Shown here piece by piece: positions 33,815 to 42,832 of a DNA stretch of 59,498 nucleotides (within the stretch, counting starts at the first letter, position 1; the number at the start of each line of letters is the position of its first letter). The position numbers and the translations under genes were made by a program. A model generated the notes under the pieces. The model ran no database searches. It was given only the letters and a program-made list of their open reading frames with translations, and was not told the origin of the DNA. The stretch is from Selenomonas sp. (lineage in GTDB: Bacteria > Bacillota_C > Negativicutes > Selenomonadales > Selenomonadaceae), in the NCBI RefSeq assembly GCF_024699275.1, contig NZ_JAILPX010000087.1, positions 1 through 59,498 on the forward strand, given 5' to 3'.

Positions 33815-34177
33815 ATGAAGAACCAGATTCTTGGCAGGCAAGGGGAACAGATAGCGGCAAATTTCTTGCAGGAGCAGGGATATGTGATTTGTGACCGCAA
33901 TTATCGGGTTCCTGTGGGAGAAATCGATCTCGTTGTCCGCAAGGGGGAAGTATTGGTTTTTGTAGAAGTTAAGACTCGCCATGGCGTTCGTTATGGCACG
34001 CCGGCTCAGGCGGTGAATTTTTATAAACAACAGAAAATTATACAAACCGCGCATTGGTTTTTACGGCAGAAACATTTAGAGGATAAGTGTTTCTGCCGTT
34101 TTGACGTGGTGGAGGTCTATGCCTTACCTGGTGGAAAGTGGCAGGTGCATCACCTGCCAGGGGCTTTTGAGTGTTAG
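33815..34177 (+). CDS. YraN / UPF0102 family predicted endonuclease
   Basis: This 120-residue protein has the family start GRQGEQIAANFLQEQGYVICDRNYRVPVGEIDLVVRKGEVLVFVEVKTRHGVRYGTPAQAVNFYKQQKI. The GEIDLV and FVEVKTR segments form the D-ExK pattern of restriction-endonuclease-like folds. The precise function of YraN is not established. It lies between the ylqH-like gene and comM, a common neighbour. Confidence 0.92.
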   Translation: MKNQILGRQGEQIAANFLQEQGYVICDRNYRVPVGEIDLVVRKGEVLVFVEVKTRHGVRYGTPAQAVNFYKQQKIIQTAHWFLRQKHLEDKCFCRFDVVEVYALPGGKWQVHHLPGAFEC

Positions 34178-34188
34178 GGAGGGATTGG

Positions 34189-35712
34189 ATGTTTGCACGG
34201 ACTTTTGGGGCAACGACGTTAGGGGTAGACGGGCTGATTATCGATGTGGAGGTGGATTCGGCTGCCGGACTGCCTGGCTTTGATATCGTGGGGTTGGCAG
34301 ATGCTTTGGTAAGGGAAGCTAAGGAAAGGGTGCGGACGGCCATCCGTAATTCAGGCATTCAGCTGCGGCAGGAAAAGGTTACCATCAATTTGGCACCAGC
34401 TGATGTGCGCAAGGATAGCTCGGGGCTGGACTTGCCTATTGCCGTGGGGTTGTTGGCTGCATATGGACTGGTGTCAGCTGCGACACTGGATAAGTATCTT
34501 TTTGCGGCTGAACTGTCTTTGGAAGGGGAGTGCCGGGGAATTCAAGGAATCTTGCCTATGGCAATCAAGGCAAAGGAGTCGGGATTTAAGGCTGTTTTTG
34601 TGGCGCGGAATAATCTCCGAGAGGCTTTGCTGGTGAAAGGGTTAGAGGTTTATGCCCTGGATAATTTGCGTCAGTTAGTGGGCTTTTTAACCGGTCAGGA
34701 GCGTTTGCTGCCGGCCAAGCCGGAATTATCTGTATCCGGGGAGCGGGTATTTTGTGAGGACTTTGCTGATGTGCAGGGACAGTTTCAGGCGAAACGTGCT
34801 TTGGAAATTGCCGCAGCAGGGGGGCACAATGTGTTGATGGTCGGTGTTCCCGGCGCAGGGAAAACCATGCTGGCTCGGCGTATGGGGTCCATTCTGCCGC
34901 CTTTAACAACAGATGAGGCTTTGGAAGTAACCAAAATATACAGTGTGGCGGGCTTGTTGAAGGGAGGCGGACTTATTAAGGAACGGCCCTTTCGCAGTCC
35001 ACATCATACAACATCCATGGTAGCCATGATTGGTGGGGGAAGTGTGCCCCGGCCAGGAGAGGTTACTTTGGCCCATCATGGGGTACTGTTCTTGGATGAA
35101 CTGCCGGAATTTAGCAAGAAATCTTTGGAGGTCTTGAGAGAGCCAGTGGAAGATCGCAGGATTACCATTTCAAGAGCGCATGGCACCATGACTTTTCCTT
35201 CCAGTTTCATGTTGATAGCGGCAGCTAATCCATGTCCCTGTGGCTATGCTGGTTCTCCAGATAAAGATTGTCAATGTACGCCCTATGAAATTAAACGTTA
35301 TTCCCAACGGATTTCCGGACCGTTATTGGATCGTATAGATATTCATATACAGATACCGCAGGTAAAATATGATGAACTTACCTCCCGAAAGAAGGCGGAA
35401 ACCTCCGCTCAAATTCGGGAACGGGTGATTGCCGCCAGAGAAATTCAGCGTCAGCGTTTACGGAAATGCAAGCTTTTCTGCAATGCCCAGATGAATCATG
35501 GGCTGTTACAGCAACTCTGTGTTTTAGAAGAGGATGCCCAGCAATTGTTGCAGCGGGCATTTCAGCAGCACCATCTTTCGGCCCGATCCTATGACCGCAT
35601 CATCAAGGTGGCACGTACCATTGCTGATCTGGCTGGAGCAAAAAATATCCAAGCTGGTCATGTAGGAGAGGCCATTCAATTGCGGAATGATAAATGCTTT
35701 GGGGCTGGCTGA
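34189..35712 (+). CDS. comM: YifB/ComM-family Mg-chelatase-like ATPase
   Basis: From ATG 34189 (AGGGAGGG upstream) the protein has 507 residues. It has an N-terminal Lon-protease-like domain without its own activity (FARTFGATTLGVDGLIIDVEVDSAAGLPGFDIVGLAD), then an AAA+ domain with Walker A VGVPGAGKTMLARR near residue 220, Walker B GVLFLDELPEF, a Cys cluster (NPCPCGYAGSPDKDCQC), and the C-terminal Mg_chelatase_C helices. In other bacteria ComM is a helicase aiding branch migration during natural transformation. Confidence 0.95.
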   Translation: MFARTFGATTLGVDGLIIDVEVDSAAGLPGFDIVGLADALVREAKERVRTAIRNSGIQLRQEKVTINLAPADVRKDSSGLDLPIAVGLLAAYGLVSAATLDKYLFAAELSLEGECRGIQGILPMAIKAKESGFKAVFVARNNLREALLVKGLEVYALDNLRQLVGFLTGQERLLPAKPELSVSGERVFCEDFADVQGQFQAKRALEIAAAGGHNVLMVGVPGAGKTMLARRMGSILPPLTTDEALEVTKIYSVAGLLKGGGLIKERPFRSPHHTTSMVAMIGGGSVPRPGEVTLAHHGVLFLDELPEFSKKSLEVLREPVEDRRITISRAHGTMTFPSSFMLIAAANPCPCGYAGSPDKDCQCTPYEIKRYSQRISGPLLDRIDIHIQIPQVKYDELTSRKKAETSAQIRERVIAAREIQRQRLRKCKLFCNAQMNHGLLQQLCVLEEDAQQLLQRAFQQHHLSARSYDRIIKVARTIADLAGAKNIQAGHVGEAIQLRNDKCFGAG

Positions 35713-35733
35713 GCAGTATACAGCAAAAAAATA

Positions 35734-35763
35734 TTGACAGCACAACTGGTTAAATGCTATACT
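35734..35763 (+). promoter_or_regulatory. Promoter of tRNA-Thr
   Basis: TTGACA (35734-35739), 18 bases, TATACT (35758-35763), 12 bases before the tRNA. Confidence 0.75.
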
Positions 35764-35775
35764 GCAATAGTTGTT

Positions 35776-35851
35776 GCTGATATAGCTCAGTCGGTAGAGC
35801 GTATCCTTGGTAAGGATAAGGTCACCAGTTCAATCCTGGTTATCAGCTCCA
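35776..35851 (+). tRNA. tRNA-Thr (anticodon GGT)
   Basis: Acceptor GCTGATA pairs with TATCAGC; D-loop AGTCGGTAGA; anticodon arm TATCC, loop TTGGTAA, GGATA; T-loop TTCAATC; encoded CCA. 76 bases. Confidence 0.95.
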
Positions 35852-35864
35852 TGTATGATTGATT

Positions 35865-35899
35865 CACCTCGGAAGGGATATCCTTTCGGGGTGTTTTTT
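35865..35899 (+). terminator. Terminator after tRNA-Thr
   Basis: CACCTCGGAAGG (35865-35876) pairs with CCTTTCGGGGTG (35882-35893) with two wobbles, followed by six T. Confidence 0.88.
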
Positions 35900-36014
35900 G
35901 TTTGCAGGAAAAAAGAGACAGGCAGCGAATATAAATCCCTGGAAAATAAGCGGTGTTTCCTTTAGGGGGCAGAACATCTCCTGCATAGAGAATAAATTCC
36001 TTAGCAAAAAATAC

Positions 36015-36043
36015 GTGACAAGTAGACAAGAACAGTGTAAAAT
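36015..36043 (+). promoter_or_regulatory. Promoter upstream of the YjiH-like gene
   Basis: GTGACA (36015-36020), 17 bases, TAAAAT (36038-36043), 43 bases before the start codon. Confidence 0.5.
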
Positions 36044-36086
36044 GGGTGTTGATGTAAATTTATGCATTAAAAGTGAGGAAAAATAC

Positions 36087-37406
36087 ATGACATGGTTTAA
36101 GTTTTTGGCCGGTGCCTTGTTTGGCATGGGCATGTTTCTCTTCCCCGTTGGCGGCGGTGAAGGCTTTTCTACGCCTGTGGGCGTGTTAACCGAGTGGCTG
36201 GAAAAAATGATTAAGAATGAGGTTCCCTGGTTCTTATATTTACTGGTGGCCGTTTCTGGACTGGGGGCGCTTATGGGGTGCTTTTATCTGCCGGATTTTA
36301 TTCGTCAGCGCAAATGGGCTGAAGGGCTCTTTACGCTTTCCTGGCCCTATCTGTTGACCCGTATTGTGGCCTTACTGGTAGTTATCTGTGTGGGGGGAGA
36401 GATTGGTCCTGAATGGATTCGGGGCGATGATGTAGGCGGTAGTATGGTGGGGCTTTCCTGGACATTGGTGGCTCTGGCCTTCACCTTGAGTTTTGTTCTG
36501 CCCTTTTTGACGGATACGGGCATTATGGAATTTACAGGGGTGCTTTTGAAACCCGTTATTCGTCCGTTGTTTCGCGTGCCGGGACGGGCGTCGGTGGATT
36601 TGATTGCCTCCTGGCTGGCTTCCTCTAACACAGCGGTGCTGATTACGGCAGGTCAGTATAATAGCGGTTATTATAGCCGCCGGGAAGCAGCCACCATCAT
36701 GACGAACTTTTCTTTGGTGTCCATTCCCTTCTGCATGGTGGTGGCTGGGACCATGCATGTGGGCCACTTATTTCCCTTGCTTTATTTGACGGTAACGGCA
36801 GTAGGGCTGTTCCTGGCCGTTATCGCTGTGCGCATTCCCCCGTTATCTTCTGTAGCGGAGGACTATCGCTGTGAGCCGCAGCTAAAGGAGGAAGTGCCAC
36901 AGGGGACAACATTGCTTAGCTGGGCTGTTGCAGCAGCTCTTTCCCGGGCGGAGCAGTTTCGTTTATCCGCAGCGGTAGGTGCAGGGTTGGAGATGGCCGT
37001 GGGCATTCTCTTTGATTTGGTTCCCATTGTTATCGCCTGGGGCACTGTGGGGACTCTTCTGGTCAATGAGACACCAATCTTTCAATGGATTGCCTATCCT
37101 ATGGGGCTGTATATGTGGGCTTTGGGGATTCCCGATGCCTTTACCCTGGCGCCGGCTACCCTGGTTGGCTTTATCGACATGTTCATTCCTGCCCTGATTA
37201 CCAGTCCCGAATCTTCAGAAAGCATACGCTTCTTTATTTCGGCCTTATCTTTGGTTCAGATTATCTATTTGACCGAAGTGGGCAGTATCATCGTCAAGAG
37301 CGATGTGGGGCTGGATGTGAAACGGCTGTTTTTGGTGTTCCTGGAGCGTACATTGGTGGCAATTCCCATCCTGTGGCTGGTGGTGAAATTTTTTGTGGCT
37401 GGCTAG
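36087..37406 (+). CDS. YjiH/nucleoside-recognition (Gate) domain membrane protein
   Basis: The chosen start, ATG 36087, has GTGAGGA eight bases upstream and gives 439 residues. About ten to eleven membrane segments are predicted by eye. Landmarks are MFLFPVGGGEGFSTPVGVLTEWLE near the start, LPFLTDTGIMEFTGVLLKPVIRPLFRVPGRASVDLIASWLASSNTAVLIT in the middle (Gate-domain-like) and PSPESSES-type ITSPESSESIRFF near the end, as in YjiH-family proteins. The substrate is unknown; a transporter or channel for a small metabolite is likely. The hybrid kinase gene follows 76 bases downstream. Confidence 0.85.
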   Translation: MTWFKFLAGALFGMGMFLFPVGGGEGFSTPVGVLTEWLEKMIKNEVPWFLYLLVAVSGLGALMGCFYLPDFIRQRKWAEGLFTLSWPYLLTRIVALLVVICVGGEIGPEWIRGDDVGGSMVGLSWTLVALAFTLSFVLPFLTDTGIMEFTGVLLKPVIRPLFRVPGRASVDLIASWLASSNTAVLITAGQYNSGYYSRREAATIMTNFSLVSIPFCMVVAGTMHVGHLFPLLYLTVTAVGLFLAVIAVRIPPLSSVAEDYRCEPQLKEEVPQGTTLLSWAVAAALSRAEQFRLSAAVGAGLEMAVGILFDLVPIVIAWGTVGTLLVNETPIFQWIAYPMGLYMWALGIPDAFTLAPATLVGFIDMFIPALITSPESSESIRFFISALSLVQIIYLTEVGSIIVKSDVGLDVKRLFLVFLERTLVAIPILWLVVKFFVAG

Positions 37407-37482
37407 GTCGGAAGGCAGGATATTTTCTACTCCCTCAAGAATAATACCGTAATGAGTGAAACACATTACTGGGGGGAGCGAA

Positions 37483-39504
37483 ATGTTAGCCGATGAACAG
37501 AAAAAATTTGCTAATATTGATGATGCTTTTGCGCCAGTTTTGGTTTGCCGAAGGCATGACCATGTTTTTGAAGTCCTGCATATTTCTGCAGGGCTTTGTC
37601 GTTTATTTCAAATTGAACGGGAAAAGTTGCAGGCATATTTTTTGCATCCTGTTTATGAATATATTCATCCGGATGATGTGGTACGAGTATTGCGTTTTAT
37701 GCAGCGCACTTATGAGAATCCCGATGATTTTCAACAGTTTAGCTATCGGATTATTTTTCCGGAGATGGAGGAGTATATCTGGGTTATGTCTGAGGTTTAT
37801 GGACATCGCTTATCTGATGGCTCAGTTTTGCAGTACATCACCAGTATTAATGTCACGAAGATGAAATCGAAACTGGAAAAGCAGCAGGCTGTTTTTGCCC
37901 ACACCAGCGCACTGCTGGCCAAGATACTGGATACTACCCAGACGGCATTGTTTTGGAAGGATAAGGAGCGGCGTTTCTTAGGTGCCAACAAGGCATTTCT
38001 AGATTATTACGACTTTCCTTCGGAAAATGTTATTCTGGGAAAGAATGATGAGGATATGGGCTGGCATGAGTCAGATGAGCCCTTTCAAAATGATGAGTGG
38101 CGTGTTTTGCGGACGGGGGAATCCACTTATCGGGTACATGGCAAATGCATGAGTCATGGTGAAATGCGGGATATTGTGGCCAGTAAGAGTCCGCTGATTG
38201 AAAATGGTGAAATCGTGGGCTTGGTGGGAAGCTTTGAGGATGTAACCGATGAAATCCGCAGCCAGGAACAGATGGCGCATCTTAATGAACAGCTGCGGCA
38301 AGCCTTGGATAAGGCAGAAAGTGCCAATCAGGCCAAGACCGTCTTTTTGGCTAATGTGAGTCATGATATGCGTACGCCGTTAAACGGGATTCTGGGGATA
38401 GCGGAATTGGCCAGCAAGACGCAGGATTTGGAGAAAATGCGGGAGTATCTGCAAAAAATCATGACTGCGGGGACTTTGCTGCGGGATTTGATCAATGATA
38501 CGCTGGAATTGTCCCGTATCAGCAGTGGTAAGGGGAAGATGGATTATGAGGTAGTAGAAGCCCAATGTATGCTGGAGCAACTCATAACGGCTATTCATTC
38601 TGCAGCGGAGCAGAAGGCGGTGAACTTCCATGTGGATATGGATTTTTCGGATTTGGGCTATGTGCGGTTGGATCGATTGAAACTTTCCAAGATACTGCTG
38701 AATTTATTGTCCAATGCGGTGAAGTTTACGCCTGGAGGGGGCGACGTATGGCTTTTGGGAGAAGTGCTTTCTGCTGATGATCATCATTGTCGTTGTCGTT
38801 TTACCATTAAGGATACAGGCATTGGCATGAGTCCGGATTTTATTCCCAAGATGTTCAATCCCTTTGAGCAGGAGCATGCGCAGACTGCGCAAGGTGCGCA
38901 GGGGACGGGATTGGGACTGGCTATTGCCAAAGAACTGGTGGAGATTCTGGGAGGATCCATCACGGTAGAGAGCAAACAAGGCCAGGGGACGACCTTTGAG
39001 GTGGAGATGGAATTTGAACGTGCTGTAGGGGAAGGAGAGGAAAAGCCTGCTTTGCAGGGGCATGATATTTCGTTGGTGAATCGCCAAGTGCTGATTTGTG
39101 AGGACAATGAGCTGAATCGGGAAATTCTCACGTCAATTCTGCAAATGCATAATCTGCAGGTGTTAATAGCTGAGAATGGCGAGCAGGGAGTGCTGCGTTT
39201 TAGCGAGTCGCCCGAATACAGTATTGAAGCGATTTTGATGGATATCCGGATGCCCGTACTGGACGGTTTGCAGGCGACAACGCAAATTCGTCAGCTGCCT
39301 CGTAAGGATGCTGGCCTGGTACCGATTATTGCTTTGTCTGCCAATGCCTTTCAAGAAGATCGGGAAAATTCCCGTAAAGCTGGTATGAATGATCATCTGA
39401 CAAAGCCGATTGAAATTGACGAATTGCTGGCCTGTCTGGCCCGGCATATCGGTGATTATGAGGTACAGAGGACGAGGGGACCTTTGGGAAATCTTCCACG
39501 CTGA
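37483..39504 (+). CDS. Soluble hybrid sensor histidine kinase with PAS and receiver domains
   Basis: From ATG 37483 (GGGGGGAG upstream) the protein has 673 residues and no membrane segment. Two PAS-like domains (about 10-130 and 150-270) come first, then a short coiled coil, HisKA with the phospho-His in FLANVSHDMRTPLNGILG near residue 300, a HATPase domain (LLNLLSNAVKFTPGG, DTGIGMSPDFIPKMFNPFEQ, GTGLGLAIAKELV) and a C-terminal receiver (LICEDNELNREILTSIL, phospho-Asp in ILMDIRMPVLDG, Lys in HLTKPIE). It senses a cytoplasmic signal; the output partner is not nearby. Cotranscription with the YjiH-like gene is possible. Confidence 0.93.
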   Translation: MLADEQKKFANIDDAFAPVLVCRRHDHVFEVLHISAGLCRLFQIEREKLQAYFLHPVYEYIHPDDVVRVLRFMQRTYENPDDFQQFSYRIIFPEMEEYIWVMSEVYGHRLSDGSVLQYITSINVTKMKSKLEKQQAVFAHTSALLAKILDTTQTALFWKDKERRFLGANKAFLDYYDFPSENVILGKNDEDMGWHESDEPFQNDEWRVLRTGESTYRVHGKCMSHGEMRDIVASKSPLIENGEIVGLVGSFEDVTDEIRSQEQMAHLNEQLRQALDKAESANQAKTVFLANVSHDMRTPLNGILGIAELASKTQDLEKMREYLQKIMTAGTLLRDLINDTLELSRISSGKGKMDYEVVEAQCMLEQLITAIHSAAEQKAVNFHVDMDFSDLGYVRLDRLKLSKILLNLLSNAVKFTPGGGDVWLLGEVLSADDHHCRCRFTIKDTGIGMSPDFIPKMFNPFEQEHAQTAQGAQGTGLGLAIAKELVEILGGSITVESKQGQGTTFEVEMEFERAVGEGEEKPALQGHDISLVNRQVLICEDNELNREILTSILQMHNLQVLIAENGEQGVLRFSESPEYSIEAILMDIRMPVLDGLQATTQIRQLPRKDAGLVPIIALSANAFQEDRENSRKAGMNDHLTKPIEIDELLACLARHIGDYEVQRTRGPLGNLPR

Positions 39505-39547
39505 ACAGGCAGATGCAGTTGCGATCATCGCCAAAAGATTATATTGA

Positions 39548-39556
39548 TGGTATACT
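39548..39556 (+). promoter_or_regulatory. Extended -10 promoter for the ABC transporter pair
   Basis: TGG-TATACT (39548-39556) with no good -35. The start would fall about 35 bases before ATG 39598. Confidence 0.5.
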
Positions 39557-39597
39557 AGAGAATGTGTGTAAGCGCACAGTAGATTCTGGGGTGAGCA

Positions 39598-40524
39598 ATG
39601 TGCGTTGCTCTATTTCCAATTGCCAAGGGGGAAAATAAATACCCGATGATTGTAATCGATAAATTGACCAAGAATTTTCCGCATAAGGATAAAGCGGGAC
39701 ACAAGACGGAGAAAACTGCTGTGGATGGATTGTCACTGAGGGTTCATCCCGGTGAAGTCTTTGGCTTATTGGGGCCTAACGGAGCGGGGAAAACCACCAC
39801 CATCCGCATGCTGACCATGCAGCTGCAGCCTACTGCCGGCAGGATTGCCTATGGCGGCCGGGAAATATACAGCCCTGGTGAAGCTCAGCGGGTGAAGTCT
39901 TTGATCGGAGTAGTTCCCCAGCATGTGAATTTCGACCAGGATTTGACCGTGGGGGAGAATATGGAGCTTCATGCCCGCCTGCATCATATGGGCAGGGCAG
40001 AACGGCAGGAGCGGATTCGTGAGCTCTTGCAGTATGTGGAACTTACAGAGGTTATCCAGGACAATGTGCGCCGCTTATCCGGAGGAATGAAGCGGCGCTT
40101 GCTTATTGCCCGGGCGCTTATCCATAAGCCGAAAATACTCTTTATGGATGAGCCTACAGTGGCCCTTGATCCCCAAGTGCGGCGGCGAATCTGGGATTTG
40201 GTGCGCAATCTTGCCCGGGAAGGCGTTACGGTTTTTTTGACCACCCATTATATTGAAGAGGCGGAGAATCTTTGCCAGCGGGTGGCCATTTTGAATAAGG
40301 GCAAATTGGCAGCACTGGATACGCCAGCGGCCTTTAAGGAACAGCTGGGGAAGTTCACCGTGGAATGGGACGGCAGTGCTGGCCGAGCCTATCGCTTCTT
40401 TGCGGAAAAGCAGGCGGCGGCAGCCTTTGCGGGCACCCAGGAAGCGGCTGGCGGCATACTTATCCGCCCCACAAATTTGGAAGATGTTTTCATTGAACTT
40501 ACTGGGCATAGAGGAGGCCTGTGA
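39598..40524 (+). CDS. ABC-2-type exporter, ATP-binding subunit
   Basis: ATG 39598, close behind GGGGTGA, gives 308 residues; ATG 39646 is an in-frame alternative that would start MIVIDKLTKNF but has a distant ribosome site. Walker A GPNGAGKTTTIRML, Q-loop VPQHVNF, signature LSGGMKRRL and Walker B ILFMDEPTVALDP are all present, with the switch His in LTTHYIEEAENLCQR. It resembles the DrrA/NodI group that energises small-molecule or polysaccharide export. The permease gene overlaps by four bases. Confidence 0.92.
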   Translation: MCVALFPIAKGENKYPMIVIDKLTKNFPHKDKAGHKTEKTAVDGLSLRVHPGEVFGLLGPNGAGKTTTIRMLTMQLQPTAGRIAYGGREIYSPGEAQRVKSLIGVVPQHVNFDQDLTVGENMELHARLHHMGRAERQERIRELLQYVELTEVIQDNVRRLSGGMKRRLLIARALIHKPKILFMDEPTVALDPQVRRRIWDLVRNLAREGVTVFLTTHYIEEAENLCQRVAILNKGKLAALDTPAAFKEQLGKFTVEWDGSAGRAYRFFAEKQAAAAFAGTQEAAGGILIRPTNLEDVFIELTGHRGGL

Positions 40525-41264
40525 TTTTGCAGATGATATACGACACCTGGACGGTATTCTGGCGGGATTGGGTGGTGCTCAAACGGCGGCTGACCAAATT
40601 CATCCTGGCACGGATGGTGGCGCCCATGCTCTATCTGGTGGCTTTTGGCTGGGGGCTGGGGCGCAGCATCAATGTGGGCAGCGGCAGTTATCTGGATTTT
40701 TTGGTGCCAGGGGTGCTGGCCTTGAATTCCATGAATATCAGTTTCAACAGCATTACGCCAGTGCATGCAGAGCGTATTTACCATAAGAGTCTGGAAGAAT
40801 ATATTCTGGCGCCCATAAAGCCTGCGGCTTATGTTTTGGGGAAGGTTTCAGCGGCAGTGCTCAGAAGCTTGTTATCCAGTGCCATTATTTTGGTGCTGGC
40901 CTATTTATTTGGAGCAAGGCTCAGCCTATCCTTCGGTCTATTGGGCGTGCTGATTCTTAATGCCATTATTTTTGCTGAGGTGGGCTTTATTGCGGCTATG
41001 AAAATCAGTACCTATGAGGAAATGAGTCAGGTGAACACCTATATCCTGCTGCCCATGTCCTTTTTATGTGGAACCTTCTTTACGACACAGGCTTTGCCCA
41101 TGGTTTTGCGCTGGTTTATCGAGCTCTTGCCCTTGACCCATACCAGTACCTTGCTGCGCAGCTTGGCAGCTGGAGCTGGCGGGGATATCCTGTCCTTTGG
41201 GATGCTCATCTTCTATGCCGTGGCAGGTTTTGTCCTGAGCCGGCGGACTTTTCCGGGAGCGTAA
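40521..41264 (+). CDS. ABC-2-type exporter, permease subunit
   Basis: This protein has 247 residues, about six membrane segments and a family pattern close to NodJ/DrrB: LDFLVPGVLALNSMNISFNS, YHKSLEEYILAPIKP, NTYILLPMSFLCGTFFTTQALP, and a terminal YAVAGFVLSRRTF. The start may be GTG 40521 (overlapping the previous stop as GTGA) or TTG 40527, which is nine bases after GGAGG. It forms the membrane channel for the preceding ATPase. The substrate cannot be predicted from sequence. Confidence 0.9.
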   Translation: MILQMIYDTWTVFWRDWVVLKRRLTKFILARMVAPMLYLVAFGWGLGRSINVGSGSYLDFLVPGVLALNSMNISFNSITPVHAERIYHKSLEEYILAPIKPAAYVLGKVSAAVLRSLLSSAIILVLAYLFGARLSLSFGLLGVLILNAIIFAEVGFIAAMKISTYEEMSQVNTYILLPMSFLCGTFFTTQALPMVLRWFIELLPLTHTSTLLRSLAAGAGGDILSFGMLIFYAVAGFVLSRRTFPGA

Positions 41265-41280
41265 AACCAATTGGTTGAGA

Positions 41281-41309
41281 TAGACAAAATCGGGTTCTTT
41301 TGTTACAAT
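41281..41309 (+). promoter_or_regulatory. Promoter for miaB
   Basis: TAGACA (41281-41286), 17 bases, TACAAT (41304-41309). Confidence 0.55.
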
Positions 41310-41352
41310 GGTATATCGAGTTATTCTTTACAAAAGGACTGAATGAAGAAAT

Positions 41353-42693
41353 ATGAAAATAATGGATGGCAAAGCAAAACGCTATGTCAAATTTTTAGTT
41401 TACGGCTGTCAGATGAATGTCAGCGATGCTGAGCGTATGGCTGGTCAGCTGGCCACCATTGGCTACGAACGTCTGGCGGATGATGCGGATATGGCTAAGG
41501 CAGATCTTCTGATCATCAACACCTGTGCAGTGCGGGAAACGGCGGAAGATAAGGTCTATGGCAAGATTGGGGAAATCAAGAGCCTTAAGCGCAAGAACCC
41601 TGATTTGATCTTTGGCATTACGGGCTGTATGGCACAAAAGGAAAGTGACAGTCTCATCAAGCGAGCTCCTCACATTGATTTTGTGCTGGGAACCAGCAAG
41701 GTTCATGAACTTACCCGGGTGGTGCAGGAAATTGAACGGGAGCATGGACATATCGTAGATACGGACCTTACGGAAACGGAATTGCCTGATGGCGGCCCCA
41801 TTGTCCGGGATGGAAAACTTTCTGCCTGGGTTCCCATCATGTATGGTTGCAACAATTTCTGTACGTATTGTATCGTTCCCTATGTTCGGGGCAGAGAGCG
41901 CAGCCGCCGTCCGGAAGATGTGGTGCGGGAAGTGGAACAGGCAGTAGCCCAGGGGTATAAGGAAGTTACCCTGTTGGGACAGAATGTCAACAGCTATGGC
42001 AAAGACCATAAGCTGGCCACCTTTGCCGAGCTGCTGAAGATGGTGGATCAGGTTAAGGGCATTAAACGGGTGCGGTTTATGACCTCTCATCCCAAGGATT
42101 TGAGCGATGAGGTTATTGAGGCTATTGCTCAGGGCGAACATCTCTGCGAGCATATCCATCTGCCGGTGCAATATGGCAGCAATCATCTCTTGAAGGCCAT
42201 GAACCGGGTATATACGGTGGAAAGCTATCGGGAACTGGTGCGCAAGATTCGTGAGCGTATTCCTCATGCCAGTCTTACCACGGATTTGATTGTGGGTTTC
42301 CCAGGGGAAACGGAAGAGGACTTTGCCCAGATGTTGGCATTCCTCAAGGAAATCCGTTACGATTCAGCCTATACCTTTATTTATTCCAAGCGGTCCGGTA
42401 CGCCTGCGGCTGCCATGGATAACCAGGTGGATGAAGCGGTGAAGAAGGAGCGCCTTAATGCGCTGATGGCGGTACAGAATCAAATCAGCCTGGAAAAGAA
42501 TCAGGCCCTTTTGGATAGCGTCCAGGAAGTTATGGTGGAAGGTCCCAGTAAGAATGATCCAGCTGTTTGGACTGGACATACCCGCACGAATAAGATCGTG
42601 CTCTTCAATCATCAGGATGAGCAGCCCGGTGATTTTATCCAGGTAAAGATTACCCATCCCCAGACCTGGGTGTTAAAAGGCATACGTGTGTAA
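41353..42693 (+). CDS. miaB: tRNA-2-methylthio-N6-dimethylallyladenosine synthase
   Basis: This 446-residue protein has the MTTase layout: an N-terminal UPF0004 domain binding a second [4Fe-4S] cluster (FLVYGCQMNVSDAERM, NTCAVRETAEDKVYGK, TGCMAQKE), a radical SAM core with the motif YGCNNFCTYCIVPYVRGRERSR near residue 160, and a C-terminal TRAM domain. It adds the 2-methylthio group to i6A37 of tRNAs reading U-starting codons. This subtype is MiaB rather than RimO, from the GRERSRRPEDVVREV and VQYGSN segments. Confidence 0.95.
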   Translation: MKIMDGKAKRYVKFLVYGCQMNVSDAERMAGQLATIGYERLADDADMAKADLLIINTCAVRETAEDKVYGKIGEIKSLKRKNPDLIFGITGCMAQKESDSLIKRAPHIDFVLGTSKVHELTRVVQEIEREHGHIVDTDLTETELPDGGPIVRDGKLSAWVPIMYGCNNFCTYCIVPYVRGRERSRRPEDVVREVEQAVAQGYKEVTLLGQNVNSYGKDHKLATFAELLKMVDQVKGIKRVRFMTSHPKDLSDEVIEAIAQGEHLCEHIHLPVQYGSNHLLKAMNRVYTVESYRELVRKIRERIPHASLTTDLIVGFPGETEEDFAQMLAFLKEIRYDSAYTFIYSKRSGTPAAAMDNQVDEAVKKERLNALMAVQNQISLEKNQALLDSVQEVMVEGPSKNDPAVWTGHTRTNKIVLFNHQDEQPGDFIQVKITHPQTWVLKGIRV

Positions 42694-42705
42694 TAACGAT
42701 TCGGA

Positions 42706-42728
42706 GAGCTCCCTCAGGTGAGGGAGCT
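42706..42728 (+). terminator. Hairpin between miaB and mutS
   Basis: AGCTCCCTCA pairs with TGAGGGAGCT around a very short loop; only a short pyrimidine tail follows, so termination may be partial. Confidence 0.5.
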
Positions 42729-42832
42729 TCTGCCGTTTACTGCGGAATCTTTGTTTTCAATCTGTAAAGTGCAGAGGACATAGTTTACCGTGAATCTTAA
42801 CTTAGCGATTTTTATGGAGGTGCAGTGCTTAT